NCBI RefSeq assembly: GCF_900142005.1
Contig: NZ_FQZL01000005.1
Coordinates: 186,001-250,000 of the forward strand
Length of the DNA stretch: 64,000 nt
Source: Dethiosulfatibacter aminovorans DSM 17477
GTDB lineage: Bacteria > Bacillota > Clostridia > Tissierellales > Dethiosulfatibacteraceae
Direction of reading: 5' to 3'
Numbering within the stretch: the first letter of the stretch is position 1; every line of letters begins with the position of its first letter. The position numbers and the translations under genes were made by a program. This document shows positions 50,345 through 58,513 of the stretch, piece by piece. A model generated the notes under the pieces. That model had not been told where the DNA came from. It saw only the letters and a list, made by a program, of their open reading frames with translations, and made no database searches.

Positions 50345-51598
50345 ATGAATATAGCATTAGTATCATTGTTATCTATAGTTTTAGTGTTTGTTGTAGGCGC
50401 ATTTAAAAAGAATCCGTTACATCTAGGTCTATTGGCCTTAGCTTTCGCCTATTTTATTGGAAGATTTGAAGGGTTAAAAGATGTTGAAATAATGAAACTT
50501 TTCCCTACTACCTTATTTGTTCGTGTATTTTGTATTATGTTATTTTTTGGTATTGCACAATCTAATGGTTCTTTAGAATTATTGGCAAAAAAGATGCTTA
50601 AAAAAACTACTAGAAATGTTAAATTACTACCTTATTTTATATTTTTTACGGGAGTAATATTAGGTTCTATTGGTATTAATAGTCTTGCAGGCATGGCGAT
50701 TTTAAGTGGTATAGGTATTTCTTTAGCATTGGCATCTGGTGGACATCCATTGCTGTTTGGTATTGCTGGTGGTTATGGTGTTGCAACGGGTTGCTATAGT
50801 CCGATTAATGAGTTTACAGCAAATATTACTTCGGCTACTGAAGGTGCAGGACTAAATATAGATCTTGTTTCAATTTTTATTTTCACACTCATTGCTTATA
50901 CATTTAGTTTTACAGTAATGTATTTATTAATGGGAGGTCATAAAGCTAAAGGACAACTCTCAGATGAAGTCCTTGATAATTTACCTGATTTTGACAGAAA
51001 ACAAATATATACAATGCTAGGGATAATTGTTGTTTTAGCATTAGTTATTGTTTTTAGAGTAGATGTAGGCTGGGCGGGATTGATGGTTGCGATTATATGT
51101 ATACTGTTAGGTTGTAGTAAATCTACTGATGCGATAAAGAGTGTTTCTTTAGCTTCTCTGATACTGATTACAGGTGTAGGAACACTGATCAGTCTGGTTT
51201 CTAAATTAGGTGGATTTGAACTTATGAGTGCTTTATTAGCCAAAGTTATGACTGCCAATACTGTAGCACCTACTATGAGCTTGACGTCTAGTGCTATGTC
51301 CTTGTTTACTCTTGCAAGACTTTGTGTTATTACTTTGGTCCCCGCTATACCTGGTATAGTAGATGTAATTCCTCATTCCTCTGCTAATTTAGCAGCTATT
51401 GCTACATCTGCAGGTGCTTTTGCTTCAAGTATTGGACCATTATCTTCTAATGGAGCACTGATTATGCAAAATCTTTCACAGCAGATGGGAGAAGAAAATG
51501 CGTTAAAATATTTTACTAAACAAATGGTCATGGGAGTAGTAGGGGCAGTAGTTATTGCATTGACATTCTTTATCATTTCGCTATTGGGAATATTTTAA
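50345..51598 (+). CDS. MatC-type dicarboxylate carrier
   Basis: A 417-residue carrier with about 11 membrane segments. The N-terminus, with NPLHLGLLALAFAYFIGRFEG and LFFGIAQSNGSLELLAK, fits the MatC N-terminal family, which imports malonate and related dicarboxylates. It is the likely uptake protein for the pathway substrate. The gene is markedly AT-richer than most of the window. A terminator follows it. ATG 50345 follows GGAGGAAAAA. Confidence 0.68.
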   Translation: MNIALVSLLSIVLVFVVGAFKKNPLHLGLLALAFAYFIGRFEGLKDVEIMKLFPTTLFVRVFCIMLFFGIAQSNGSLELLAKKMLKKTTRNVKLLPYFIFFTGVILGSIGINSLAGMAILSGIGISLALASGGHPLLFGIAGGYGVATGCYSPINEFTANITSATEGAGLNIDLVSIFIFTLIAYTFSFTVMYLLMGGHKAKGQLSDEVLDNLPDFDRKQIYTMLGIIVVLALVIVFRVDVGWAGLMVAIICILLGCSKSTDAIKSVSLASLILITGVGTLISLVSKLGGFELMSALLAKVMTANTVAPTMSLTSSAMSLFTLARLCVITLVPAIPGIVDVIPHSSANLAAIATSAGAFASSIGPLSSNGALIMQNLSQQMGEENALKYFTKQMVMGVVGAVVIALTFFIISLLGIF

Positions 51599-51644
51599 GT
51601 AGTTGAAAACATTCTAATATAACTGTGGACTATAGTATTGTTGA

Positions 51645-51690
51645 CTTTTAATAAACAGAATGTGTTAAACACATTCTGTTTTATTAAAAG
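51645..51690 (+). terminator. intrinsic terminator after the MatC-like carrier
   Basis: CTTTTAATAA and ACAGAATGTG pair with CACATTCTGT and TTATTAAAAG in a near-perfect 20-bp stem with one bulge. It separates the carrier from the carbonic anhydrase gene. Confidence 0.8.
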
Positions 51691-51761
51691 TAAAGGAATG
51701 AATAAATTTGCTGAATAATTGTAATGTTTGCATATCGAGTATTTAGAAGGAGGATGATAAT

Positions 51762-52364
51762 ATTCAACATTTACTAAATGGCATTGTACAGTTTAGAAAA
51801 AAAGATTATCAGGTTAATAAGGAACTTTTTAGTAAATTAAAGGAAGGACAAGAACCGCATACTCTTTTTATTTCCTGTTCTGATTCACGAATAAATCCAA
51901 ATATGATTACAGGGACTATGCCAGGAGAGTTGTTTACTATTAATAATATAGCCAATATTGTACCTCCTTATTGTGATGCTTTAGAATACGTAGCCACAAC
52001 GTCAGCTATAGAGTATGCTATAAATGTATTAGAAGTTGAAAATGTTATTGTATGTGGTCATTCGAATTGTGGTGGATGTAATATAGATCATAATTCTTTT
52101 GAATCATTAGAACGGTTGCCACTTATGCGTAAATGGCTAGAATTAATAAAACCTATAAAAATGTCGAGTAGTAATGATACTTGGAAAAGAATGGTGGAGC
52201 AAAACAATGTCATTGAACAATTAAAACATTTAATGACTTATCCGTACATCTATGAAAAAGTAAAGACAGAGAATTTGAAATTAAGTGGATGGTATTATCA
52301 GATTGAAACGGGCGAAATATTTATATACGATGAAGGTGCAAAAGAATTTCAACTTAGGAATTGA
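51762..52364 (+). CDS. beta-class carbonic anhydrase, apparently starting at ATT
   Basis: A 200-residue beta-carbonic anhydrase with zinc ligands C39 and D41 in CSDSR, and H100 and C103 in GHSNCGG. The first in-frame ATG (51903) is inside the catalytic region, so it cannot be the start. Going upstream in frame, the only start-like codon after a good AGAAGGAGG site (51745-51753) is ATT 51762, which gives a normal MQHLLNGIV N-terminus. ATG 51754 is in another frame and stops after seven codons. An ATT start is rare, and a one-base frameshift is the alternative. It would balance CO2/bicarbonate for the UbiD step. Confidence 0.72.
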   Translation: MQHLLNGIVQFRKKDYQVNKELFSKLKEGQEPHTLFISCSDSRINPNMITGTMPGELFTINNIANIVPPYCDALEYVATTSAIEYAINVLEVENVIVCGHSNCGGCNIDHNSFESLERLPLMRKWLELIKPIKMSSSNDTWKRMVEQNNVIEQLKHLMTYPYIYEKVKTENLKLSGWYYQIETGEIFIYDEGAKEFQLRN

Positions 52365-52419
52365 AGCATTCCTTGAATATTAGTCTTTATTTTATATAAT
52401 GAAAAATTGGAGGTTATGA

Positions 52420-52977
52420 ATGAAAAAAAGAATAGTAGTTGGAATATCAGGAGCTAGTGGCGTAATTTATGGTATAAGAATTTTAGAAGAATTAAAAATG
52501 AAAGATTATGAAGTTCATCTTATAATTACAGAAGCGGCAAAGAAAAATATTGAATATGAAACAGATTATGATGTTACCCAAGTAGAAAAATTAGCTGATG
52601 TAGTATATGATAACAATGATATTACGGCTGCTATTTCTAGTGGTTCATTTTTAACTGAAGGAATGATAATAGCTCCTTGTTCTATAAAATCATTATCAGG
52701 AATATCAAATTCTTTTAACAATAATTTATTGATAAGAGCTGCCGATGTAATATTGAAGGAAAAAAGAAAACTGGCATTATTGATACGTGAAACTCCTCTA
52801 CATCTAGGCCATATTAAATTAATAGAGAATGCCATATTGATGGGGGCTTTAATATATCCACCCGTACCTTCTTTTTATCATAAGCCTGAAACGATTGAAG
52901 ATATTGTAAATCAGACAATTGGTAAAGTGTTTGATTATTATAAAATTGAGCATAATTTGTTTAGAAGATGGAAATAA
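52420..52977 (+). CDS. ubiX: UbiX-family flavin prenyltransferase
   Basis: A 185-residue UbiX/Pad1-like enzyme. The N-terminal VVGISGASGVIYG flavin-binding motif and the catalytic region SGSFLTEGMIIAPCSIKSLSGI are complete. It prenylates FMN to give the cofactor for UbiD. It lies three genes downstream of ubiD in the same series. The gene is AT-rich like its neighbours; SD GGAGG lies six bases upstream of ATG 52420. Confidence 0.92.
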   Translation: MKKRIVVGISGASGVIYGIRILEELKMKDYEVHLIITEAAKKNIEYETDYDVTQVEKLADVVYDNNDITAAISSGSFLTEGMIIAPCSIKSLSGISNSFNNNLLIRAADVILKEKRKLALLIRETPLHLGHIKLIENAILMGALIYPPVPSFYHKPETIEDIVNQTIGKVFDYYKIEHNLFRRWK

Positions 52978-53163
52978 GTATATGAAATTATAATAGTATA
53001 GGATTTTAGTGATTTATATTGAAGCGCAAGTAATTGGAAATCTTACAATAATTGAGAAAAAGATTGTGGTTGACTTATTGATGCCTACGGTTTATGATAA
53101 AAAGAACGATGGGCCAAGAATCACCGATACGATTTGAGTTAATAAGAATTATGGAGGAAGTTT

Positions 53164-53574
53164 GTGAGGATTGCGGTAGTAGACGGACAGGGTGGAGGAA
53201 TTGGAAAGAGCATAGTGGAAAAGCTGAGGAAGGAATTTGGGGACAATGTATCCATACTGGTCCTTGGCACCAATGCGACGGCTACTTCTATGATGATGAG
53301 AGGTGGTGCGAATGAAGGTGCAACGGGAGAAAATGCCATTGTATTTTGCGCACCAAAGGTAGACATAATCATGGGACCCATTGGGATTGTTGTAGCAAAT
53401 TCAATGCTTGGAGAACTCACACCTAAAATGGCCAAGGCAGTTGGTGAAAGTCAGGCTAAAAAAGTGCTTATACCATTGAATCAGTGCAATGTCCATGTTG
53501 CCGATACCGGAAGCAGGTCACTGTCACAGCAGATTGAAAATGCAATTCAAATTATTAAGAATTTTTCCAGCTAA
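53164..53574 (+). CDS. DUF3842 family protein
   Basis: A 136-residue protein starting RIAVVDGQGGGIGKSIVEKL, with a nucleotide-binding-like glycine loop. It belongs to DUF3842, a family common in Clostridia with no known function. The start is GTG 53164 after ATGGAGGAAG. It ends just before the promoter of the larB operon. The role, perhaps in metal or cofactor handling in this region, is inference. Confidence 0.75.
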   Translation: MRIAVVDGQGGGIGKSIVEKLRKEFGDNVSILVLGTNATATSMMMRGGANEGATGENAIVFCAPKVDIIMGPIGIVVANSMLGELTPKMAKAVGESQAKKVLIPLNQCNVHVADTGSRSLSQQIENAIQIIKNFSS

Positions 53575-53590
53575 AAAGTGTGCGCAGGTT

Positions 53591-53632
53591 TTTGTCAAAA
53601 TATTTGACAAAGAATGATAATTGATATAAAAT
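53591..53632 (+). promoter_or_regulatory. larB promoter overlapping a palindromic operator
   Basis: TTGACA (53604-53609), 17 bases, TAAAAT (53627-53632). The -35 box lies inside the palindrome TTTGTCAAA-N3-TTTGACAAA at 53591-53611, a good place for a repressor. Transcription starts near 53639. Confidence 0.75.
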
Positions 53633-53638
53633 GGTACA

Positions 53639-53806
53639 AGCAATCAGATTTATACAGTGTTTTGGCAAGAAGTCTCAACATGTTTTGGCAGAAGGCCTGA
53701 ACAATAGGATTGCATCAAGTGGCAGAATCAGTTTTCTATAATAGAGATGAATAGAACCATGAAGGTTGAACCAACAGAAGTTGGGTTTGCTTTTCATGGT
53801 TTTTTT
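53639..53806 (+). promoter_or_regulatory. larB leader with repeated GGCA-rich motifs and a terminator
   Basis: The leader has GTTTTGGCAAGAAG and GTTTTGGCAGAAGG in tandem (from 53659 and 53682), with a further GTGGCAGAA near 53719. It ends in a hairpin (AACCATGAA/TTCATGGTT with a nested AACCAAC/GTTGGGTT stem) followed by TTTTTTT at 53800-53806, 38 bases before larB. The order promoter, leader, terminator, gene fits transcription attenuation, for example a metal riboswitch. I do not recognise a known class with certainty. Confidence 0.5.
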
Positions 53807-53844
53807 GATGTATTGAAAGAAATTATCAAAGAGGGAGAAACAGT

Positions 53845-54591
53845 ATGAATGCATATGAAATGCTAAAAAAGGTTAAATCAGGCGAAGTTTCCATAGAAGA
53901 GGCGGAAAACTTCTTTTCCAGGGAGCATTTTTACGACATGGGGTATGCGAAGCTTGACACGCATAGGAAATCAAGATCCGGCTTTGCAGAGGTTATTTTC
54001 TGCAGCGGGAAATCAGACAAACACATGCTTGAAATATTCGGGAGACTTTACGAGGATGAGGGTGAAGTACTTGGAACAAGGGCTTCCGAAGAGCAGTATG
54101 AGCTGATCAGGAAGGAATATCCGGAGGCGGAATATGACCCCATATCAAGGATAATAAAGATCGAGAAGGATAACAAGAAGCGGGTGGGGAAAATTGCTGT
54201 TTGTAGTGCAGGTACTGCCGATATTCCTGTTGCGGAAGAGGCGGCGCAGGTAGCAGAGTATTTCGGTTCTAATGTTGAAAGAATTTATGATGTGGGTGTC
54301 AGCGGAATCCACAGGTTGCTGGGTACTATGGATAGAATCAACGGAGCAAATTGTGTTGTAGCGGTTGCCGGCATGGAAGGTGCCCTTGCAAGTGTTATTG
54401 GAGGGCTGGTTGACGTGCCCGTAATAGCTGTTCCCACATCGGTAGGATACGGAGCCAATATGAATGGTCTGTCGGCGCTTTTGACTATGATCAACTCCTG
54501 TGCAAACGGCATAACAGTTGTTAATATTGACAACGGCTACGGGGCAGGATATGTTGCAACTCAAATCAATAGACTGGGAGTAAGAAAATGA
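53845..54591 (+). CDS. larB: nickel-pincer cofactor biosynthesis protein LarB
   Basis: A 248-residue LarB. The C-terminal PurE-like half has VGYGANMNGLSALLTMINSCANG, the NCAIR-mutase-related motif used for CO2 handling. LarB carboxylates nicotinic acid adenine dinucleotide at the pyridine ring and cleaves it to the pyridinium-3,5-biscarboxylic acid mononucleotide, the first step to the Ni-pincer nucleotide. It overlaps larC by an ATGA tetramer. The LarA-like protein is upstream in the same region. Confidence 0.9.
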   Translation: MNAYEMLKKVKSGEVSIEEAENFFSREHFYDMGYAKLDTHRKSRSGFAEVIFCSGKSDKHMLEIFGRLYEDEGEVLGTRASEEQYELIRKEYPEAEYDPISRIIKIEKDNKKRVGKIAVCSAGTADIPVAEEAAQVAEYFGSNVERIYDVGVSGIHRLLGTMDRINGANCVVAVAGMEGALASVIGGLVDVPVIAVPTSVGYGANMNGLSALLTMINSCANGITVVNIDNGYGAGYVATQINRLGVRK

Positions 54592-55961
54592 GTAAAAAGT
54601 TATATTTGGAATGTTACGCGGGAATAAGCGGAGATATGATGGTGGCATCATTGCTGGACCTTGGAGCCGACAAGGATGTCCTTGAAAAGGCACTGAAAAG
54701 CCTTCCAATAAACGGGTTCGATATCAAAATAAGCAGAGTGGTCAAGGTGGGCCTCGACATGTGTGATTTTGATGTGATACTGGACAACAAGCATGAAAAT
54801 CATGACCACGACATGGAATATCTTCACGGAGACCGCTATCACAAGCATGACCGTAACCATGAGCATCCACATGATCACGATCACAACCACAGTCACGACC
54901 ACGAGCATACGCATGATCACGACCATGACCACAACCACAGTCATGAGAATGAACACGAACATCCGCATAGCCACGACCATGAACATGGCCACAGCCATGA
55001 CCACCGCGGCTTGCCGGATATCCTCGATATTATCGACAGGACTGAAATAACGGATAATGCCAAGTCCATAGCGGTTAAAACCTTCGAAATCATTGCAAGG
55101 GCGGAAGCAAAGGCTCATGGTCTTGAAATCGACAAGGTGCATTTTCACGAAGTGGGTGCAGTCGATTCCATAGTGGATATAGTTTCTGTTGCGGTCTGTC
55201 TGGACAACCTGGCCATAGAAGAGGTTGTCGTGCCTGTAATGTATGAGGGAAAAGGCTTCGTGAGATGCCAGCATGGAGTGATACCCATTCCCGGTCCAGC
55301 TGTCTCGAACATTGCATCGGAGAACGGACTAGCTTTGCATATTATGGATGTCGAAGGCGAATTCATCACTCCTACGGGAGCTGCTATAGTTGCAGCGATT
55401 AAAACATCTGATGCCCTGCCGAGACAATTCTCAATCAAGAAAATAGGAATGGGAGCCGGAAAGAGAAACTACGAGAGGGCAAGCATTCTGAGAGCAATGC
55501 TGATTGAAGACGAATCGAAGGAAAAGGATATAATATACAAGCTGGAAAGCAATATAGACGACTGTACAGGAGAGGCACTTGGCTATACCATGGACAAGCT
55601 GTTTGAAGCTGGAGCAAGGGATGTGAACTATATGTCGGTTTTCATGAAAAAGAACAGGCCTGCCTATCAGCTAAATGTAATATGCAAGGAAGAGGATATT
55701 GACAAGCTGGAAAAGATAATATTCGAAGAAACAACATCCATAGGTATTAGAAGGCAAAAGATGGAAAGGTCCATATTGAAGAGGAACATAAAAACAATCA
55801 ATACTTCAATGGGAGATGTTGATGTAAAGGTATGTGAGCTTGATTATGGTATGAGATTCTATCCTGAATACAGCAGTGTGATTGAATTGTGCAAAAAACA
55901 CAATATGCCATATCAGGAGGTTTACAACATGATAGTAAGGGAAGCCCATGGAAAGCTATAA
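54588..55961 (+). CDS. larC: nickel insertion protein LarC
   Basis: A 457-residue LarC in one chain, unlike the split LarC1/LarC2 that requires frameshifting in Lactobacillus plantarum. It opens with LECYAGISGDMMVASLLDLGADKD, and residues about 65-140 are a His-rich region with about 30 histidines, a nickel-storage or delivery segment. LarC inserts nickel into the bis-thio-carboxylate pincer using CTP. The C-terminal part, LESNIDDCTGEALGYTMDKLFEAGARDVNYMSVFMKKNRP, is the conserved cyclometallase core. It overlaps larE by 14 bases. Confidence 0.92.
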   Translation: MSKKLYLECYAGISGDMMVASLLDLGADKDVLEKALKSLPINGFDIKISRVVKVGLDMCDFDVILDNKHENHDHDMEYLHGDRYHKHDRNHEHPHDHDHNHSHDHEHTHDHDHDHNHSHENEHEHPHSHDHEHGHSHDHRGLPDILDIIDRTEITDNAKSIAVKTFEIIARAEAKAHGLEIDKVHFHEVGAVDSIVDIVSVAVCLDNLAIEEVVVPVMYEGKGFVRCQHGVIPIPGPAVSNIASENGLALHIMDVEGEFITPTGAAIVAAIKTSDALPRQFSIKKIGMGAGKRNYERASILRAMLIEDESKEKDIIYKLESNIDDCTGEALGYTMDKLFEAGARDVNYMSVFMKKNRPAYQLNVICKEEDIDKLEKIIFEETTSIGIRRQKMERSILKRNIKTINTSMGDVDVKVCELDYGMRFYPEYSSVIELCKKHNMPYQEVYNMIVREAHGKL

Positions 55962-56787
55962 AAGTAAATGCAGCCGATTGTTGTCTGAAATTGACAAATA
56001 TACGAATAAGGATATTGTCATAGCATTTTCGGGAGGTGTTGACAGTTCCCTGCTTCTTAAGCTTGCTTGTGAGTCTGCCGCAAAAAAGGGCAGTGAAGTT
56101 CATGCGGTTACAGCAGAAACAGGGCTTCATCCTGTAAAGGATATTGCCATTGCAAAAAAAGTGGCTGAAGAGGCCGGAGCTATTCATCATGTTGTCAGAA
56201 TAGATGAGTTGAAGAATGCTGGCATAGAACATAATCCAGTAGACAGATGCTATCTTTGCAAAAAACATATATTTTCAGAACTCAAGAAATATGCGGAAGG
56301 ACTGAATATAGACGTTGTTCTGGAAGGAACCAATGAGGATGACCTTCACGAATATCGCCCCGGTATAAGGGCTCTTCGTGAGCTAAATATATTGAGCCCC
56401 ATTGCCGATGCTGGAATGACAAAGGAAGATGTCAGGGAAATGGCAAGGGAATTCGGCATATCAGTAGCCGACAGGCCATCTTCGCCCTGCCTTGCCACAA
56501 GATTTCCATATGGAACGTTGCTTTCCGACGAGAAGATGAGAGCTGTTGAAAAAGGGGAGTCATATATTCAGGAACTGGGATTCTACAATGTAAGGATCAG
56601 GGTCCATGAGGACATCGCGAGAATAGAAGTTGATGAAAAGGAAATGAAGGAGCTGCTTGACAAGCGTGGCAAAGTGATTCGACTCCTTAAGGACTTGGGC
56701 TTTGAGTATATAACTGTTGACCTGGAAGGATTCCGTTCGGGAAGCATGGACAACAAAGTGAAAAGCAGGGAACAGGCAGTTGACTAA
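55948..56787 (+). CDS. larE: ATP-dependent sulfur transferase LarE
   Basis: A 279-residue LarE. The PP-loop SGGVDSSLLLKL binds ATP; a Cys near the end of SSPCLATRFPYG is the sulfur-donor position of the sacrificial enzymes. The chain also has DRCYLCKKHIF, a Cys-x-x-Cys that, with the first, forms the three-cysteine set of iron-sulfur LarE types. It thiolates the biscarboxylate nucleotide for LarC. It overlaps larC and ends 34 bases before a palindrome in front of the FmdE-like gene. Confidence 0.9.
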   Translation: MESYKSKCSRLLSEIDKYTNKDIVIAFSGGVDSSLLLKLACESAAKKGSEVHAVTAETGLHPVKDIAIAKKVAEEAGAIHHVVRIDELKNAGIEHNPVDRCYLCKKHIFSELKKYAEGLNIDVVLEGTNEDDLHEYRPGIRALRELNILSPIADAGMTKEDVREMAREFGISVADRPSSPCLATRFPYGTLLSDEKMRAVEKGESYIQELGFYNVRIRVHEDIARIEVDEKEMKELLDKRGKVIRLLKDLGFEYITVDLEGFRSGSMDNKVKSREQAVD

Positions 56788-56821
56788 ATAAAAAAACATG
56801 ATGGAAAAGTATATGAAACCA

Positions 56822-56839
56822 TAACGACTACTGTCGTTA
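56822..56839 (+). promoter_or_regulatory. palindromic operator candidate in front of the FmdE-like gene
   Basis: TAACGACTACTGTCGTTA is a 7-bp inverted repeat around a 4-base spacer, 46 bases before ATG 56886. It could be an operator for the metal importer, for example a nickel-responsive site, or a short stem. No factor is encoded in the window. Confidence 0.4.
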
Positions 56840-56885
56840 CAATATATTGGGAAAAAAATAATAAATGACTAGGGAGAAAATTATT

Positions 56886-57422
56886 ATGGACAAAAAATTA
56901 TGGGAAGAATGCATAAAATTTCACGGACATGAATGTCCAGGATTGGCAATAGGATACAGGGCAGTGGAAATAGCAAAGGAACACCTGGGTGATATCTTTT
57001 CACCTTCACATGACGAAGAGATTGTCTGTGTAACGGAAAATGACGCCTGCGGAGTGGATGCCGTCCAGTGGATGACAGGATGTACTGTCGGCAAGGGAAA
57101 TCTAATTTACAGGCCTACGGGTAAAATGGCTTTTTCATTTTTTCTTAGAGAAAGCGGCAGGAGCATACGAATAGTAAGGAAACCTAAGCCTGGTGATGCT
57201 CCAATGAGCAGGGAAGAAAGCAAGAGATACATTCTGGAAGCGCCTGCCGACGAGGTATTCTGGGTAAAGGAACCTGAATTCGAACTGCCGGAGAGGGCAA
57301 GGATTTTTGACAGCGTAGTCTGTGAAAAATGCGGTGAAGCTTCACCGGAGCACAAGATTCGCATTATGGAAGGGAAAAAGGTATGTTCCGAATGCTTTAC
57401 CGATTACCAAAGGGGATGGTAA
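56886..57422 (+). CDS. FmdE-like metal-binding protein with C-terminal zinc ribbon
   Basis: A 178-residue protein with an FmdE domain: FHGHECPGLAIGYRAVEIA, NDACGVDAVQWMTGCTVGKG. The Cys-His motif (HGHxCPG) binds a metal or helps with metalloprotein assembly. The C-terminus carries a CEKCGE..CSECF zinc ribbon. FmdE proteins occur with molybdenum/tungsten enzymes and metal transporters. Here it sits with an ABC importer and LarBCE, so nickel handling is a reasonable but unproven role. It overlaps the permease nearly directly (3 bases apart). Confidence 0.75.
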   Translation: MDKKLWEECIKFHGHECPGLAIGYRAVEIAKEHLGDIFSPSHDEEIVCVTENDACGVDAVQWMTGCTVGKGNLIYRPTGKMAFSFFLRESGRSIRIVRKPKPGDAPMSREESKRYILEAPADEVFWVKEPEFELPERARIFDSVVCEKCGEASPEHKIRIMEGKKVCSECFTDYQRGW

Positions 57423-57425
57423 TCA

Positions 57426-58511
57426 ATGAACAGTTTGGAAACTGAACTCAAAGAAAGCTCGGGAGGAATTGAATCATACTGGGGGCATGTAAGGAGAAAG
57501 AAGATTACAATCGCCGTTTTGACCGCACTTGTTTTCTTTCTTGTACTCTTGTCCATAAATGCGGGAGCGGCGGATATAAATCCTTTGAAGGTGCTGAAAA
57601 CCTTGATTGGAATGGCTGATGAGAAGGCAAGAATAGTAATATGGCGTATCAGGATGCCACGGGTCATAGCTGCTGTAATAGCAGGTGCAGGCCTTTCCGT
57701 TTCGGGATGCGTAATGCAGAACAACCTGAAGAATCCTTTGGCATCACCCTCTACTCTGGGCATATCAAGCGCCGCCACATTTGGGGCAAATCTAGCCATC
57801 ATTGTATTTGGCGCAGGAACAACCCTGCATACTGCCGGTAATTCCATATCAATAAGCAATCCATATATGGTTACGATTTGTGCTTTTGTCTTTTCAATGG
57901 GAGCGACATTTGTAATTCTTGGATTGGCCAAGCTCAGATCCTTTTCGCCGGAAGCCATCATCCTGGCCGGTGTCGCTTTAAGCTCCCTTTTCGGGGCGGG
58001 TACCACTATAGTGCAGTATTTCGCACCGGATGTAAAGATTGCCGCGGCTATTTTCTGGACGTTTGGAGACCTGGGCAGGGTTTCATGGAACGAGGTACTG
58101 ATACTGAGCGTTGTGGTCATAGCATCCATAGTCTATTTTTCCTTTAGGAGGTGGGACTACAACGCCCTTGCCAACGGCGAGGAAACGGCAAAGAGTCTGG
58201 GTGTTGACACTGGAAGAACCCGCTTCTGGGGACTGCTTGTTTCGTCCATTATAACTTCGGTGTCGGTATCCTTCCTGGGAATGATAGGATTTATAGGATT
58301 GATAGGACCGCAGATTATGATAAGAATTGTAGGAGCCGACTACAGGTTCCTGATACCATCATCGGCACTGTTGGGAGCGGTGGTGCTTCTTATTGCGGAT
58401 ACTGCTGCAAGAACGATGATTTCACCGGTGGTTTTGCCTGTGGGCGCAATTACATCGCTCCTTGGCGGCCCCATGTTTCTGTTTCTATTGATGAGAGGAG
58501 TGAAAAGATAA
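57426..58511 (+). CDS. FecCD-family ABC transporter permease
   Basis: A 361-residue permease with about ten membrane segments, opening with a cytoplasmic stretch and then VRRKKITIAVLTALVFFLVLLS. The IMRPRxIAA-type RIRMPRVIAAVIAGAGLSVSGCVMQNNLKNPLASPSTLGIS region is diagnostic. FecCD permeases import siderophores, heme, cobalamin or nickel/cobalt complexes. It is followed by its ATPase and a binding protein. The link to nickel rests on the neighbouring lar genes. Confidence 0.88.
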   Translation: MNSLETELKESSGGIESYWGHVRRKKITIAVLTALVFFLVLLSINAGAADINPLKVLKTLIGMADEKARIVIWRIRMPRVIAAVIAGAGLSVSGCVMQNNLKNPLASPSTLGISSAATFGANLAIIVFGAGTTLHTAGNSISISNPYMVTICAFVFSMGATFVILGLAKLRSFSPEAIILAGVALSSLFGAGTTIVQYFAPDVKIAAAIFWTFGDLGRVSWNEVLILSVVVIASIVYFSFRRWDYNALANGEETAKSLGVDTGRTRFWGLLVSSIITSVSVSFLGMIGFIGLIGPQIMIRIVGADYRFLIPSSALLGAVVLLIADTAARTMISPVVLPVGAITSLLGGPMFLFLLMRGVKR

Positions 58512-58513
58512 TC

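Noticed and set aside
54793-55050. Thr/Met-rich frame inside larC
   Set aside because: It is a low-complexity product of the same repeated His codons in another frame, with no ribosome site.
54648-55274. A 208-residue minus-strand frame opposite larC with hydrophobic Met/Val-rich segments
   Set aside because: It is the complement of the His-rich larC region: CAT and CAC codons read backward give ATG and GTG. The segments are an artefact, and larC is clearly the real gene.
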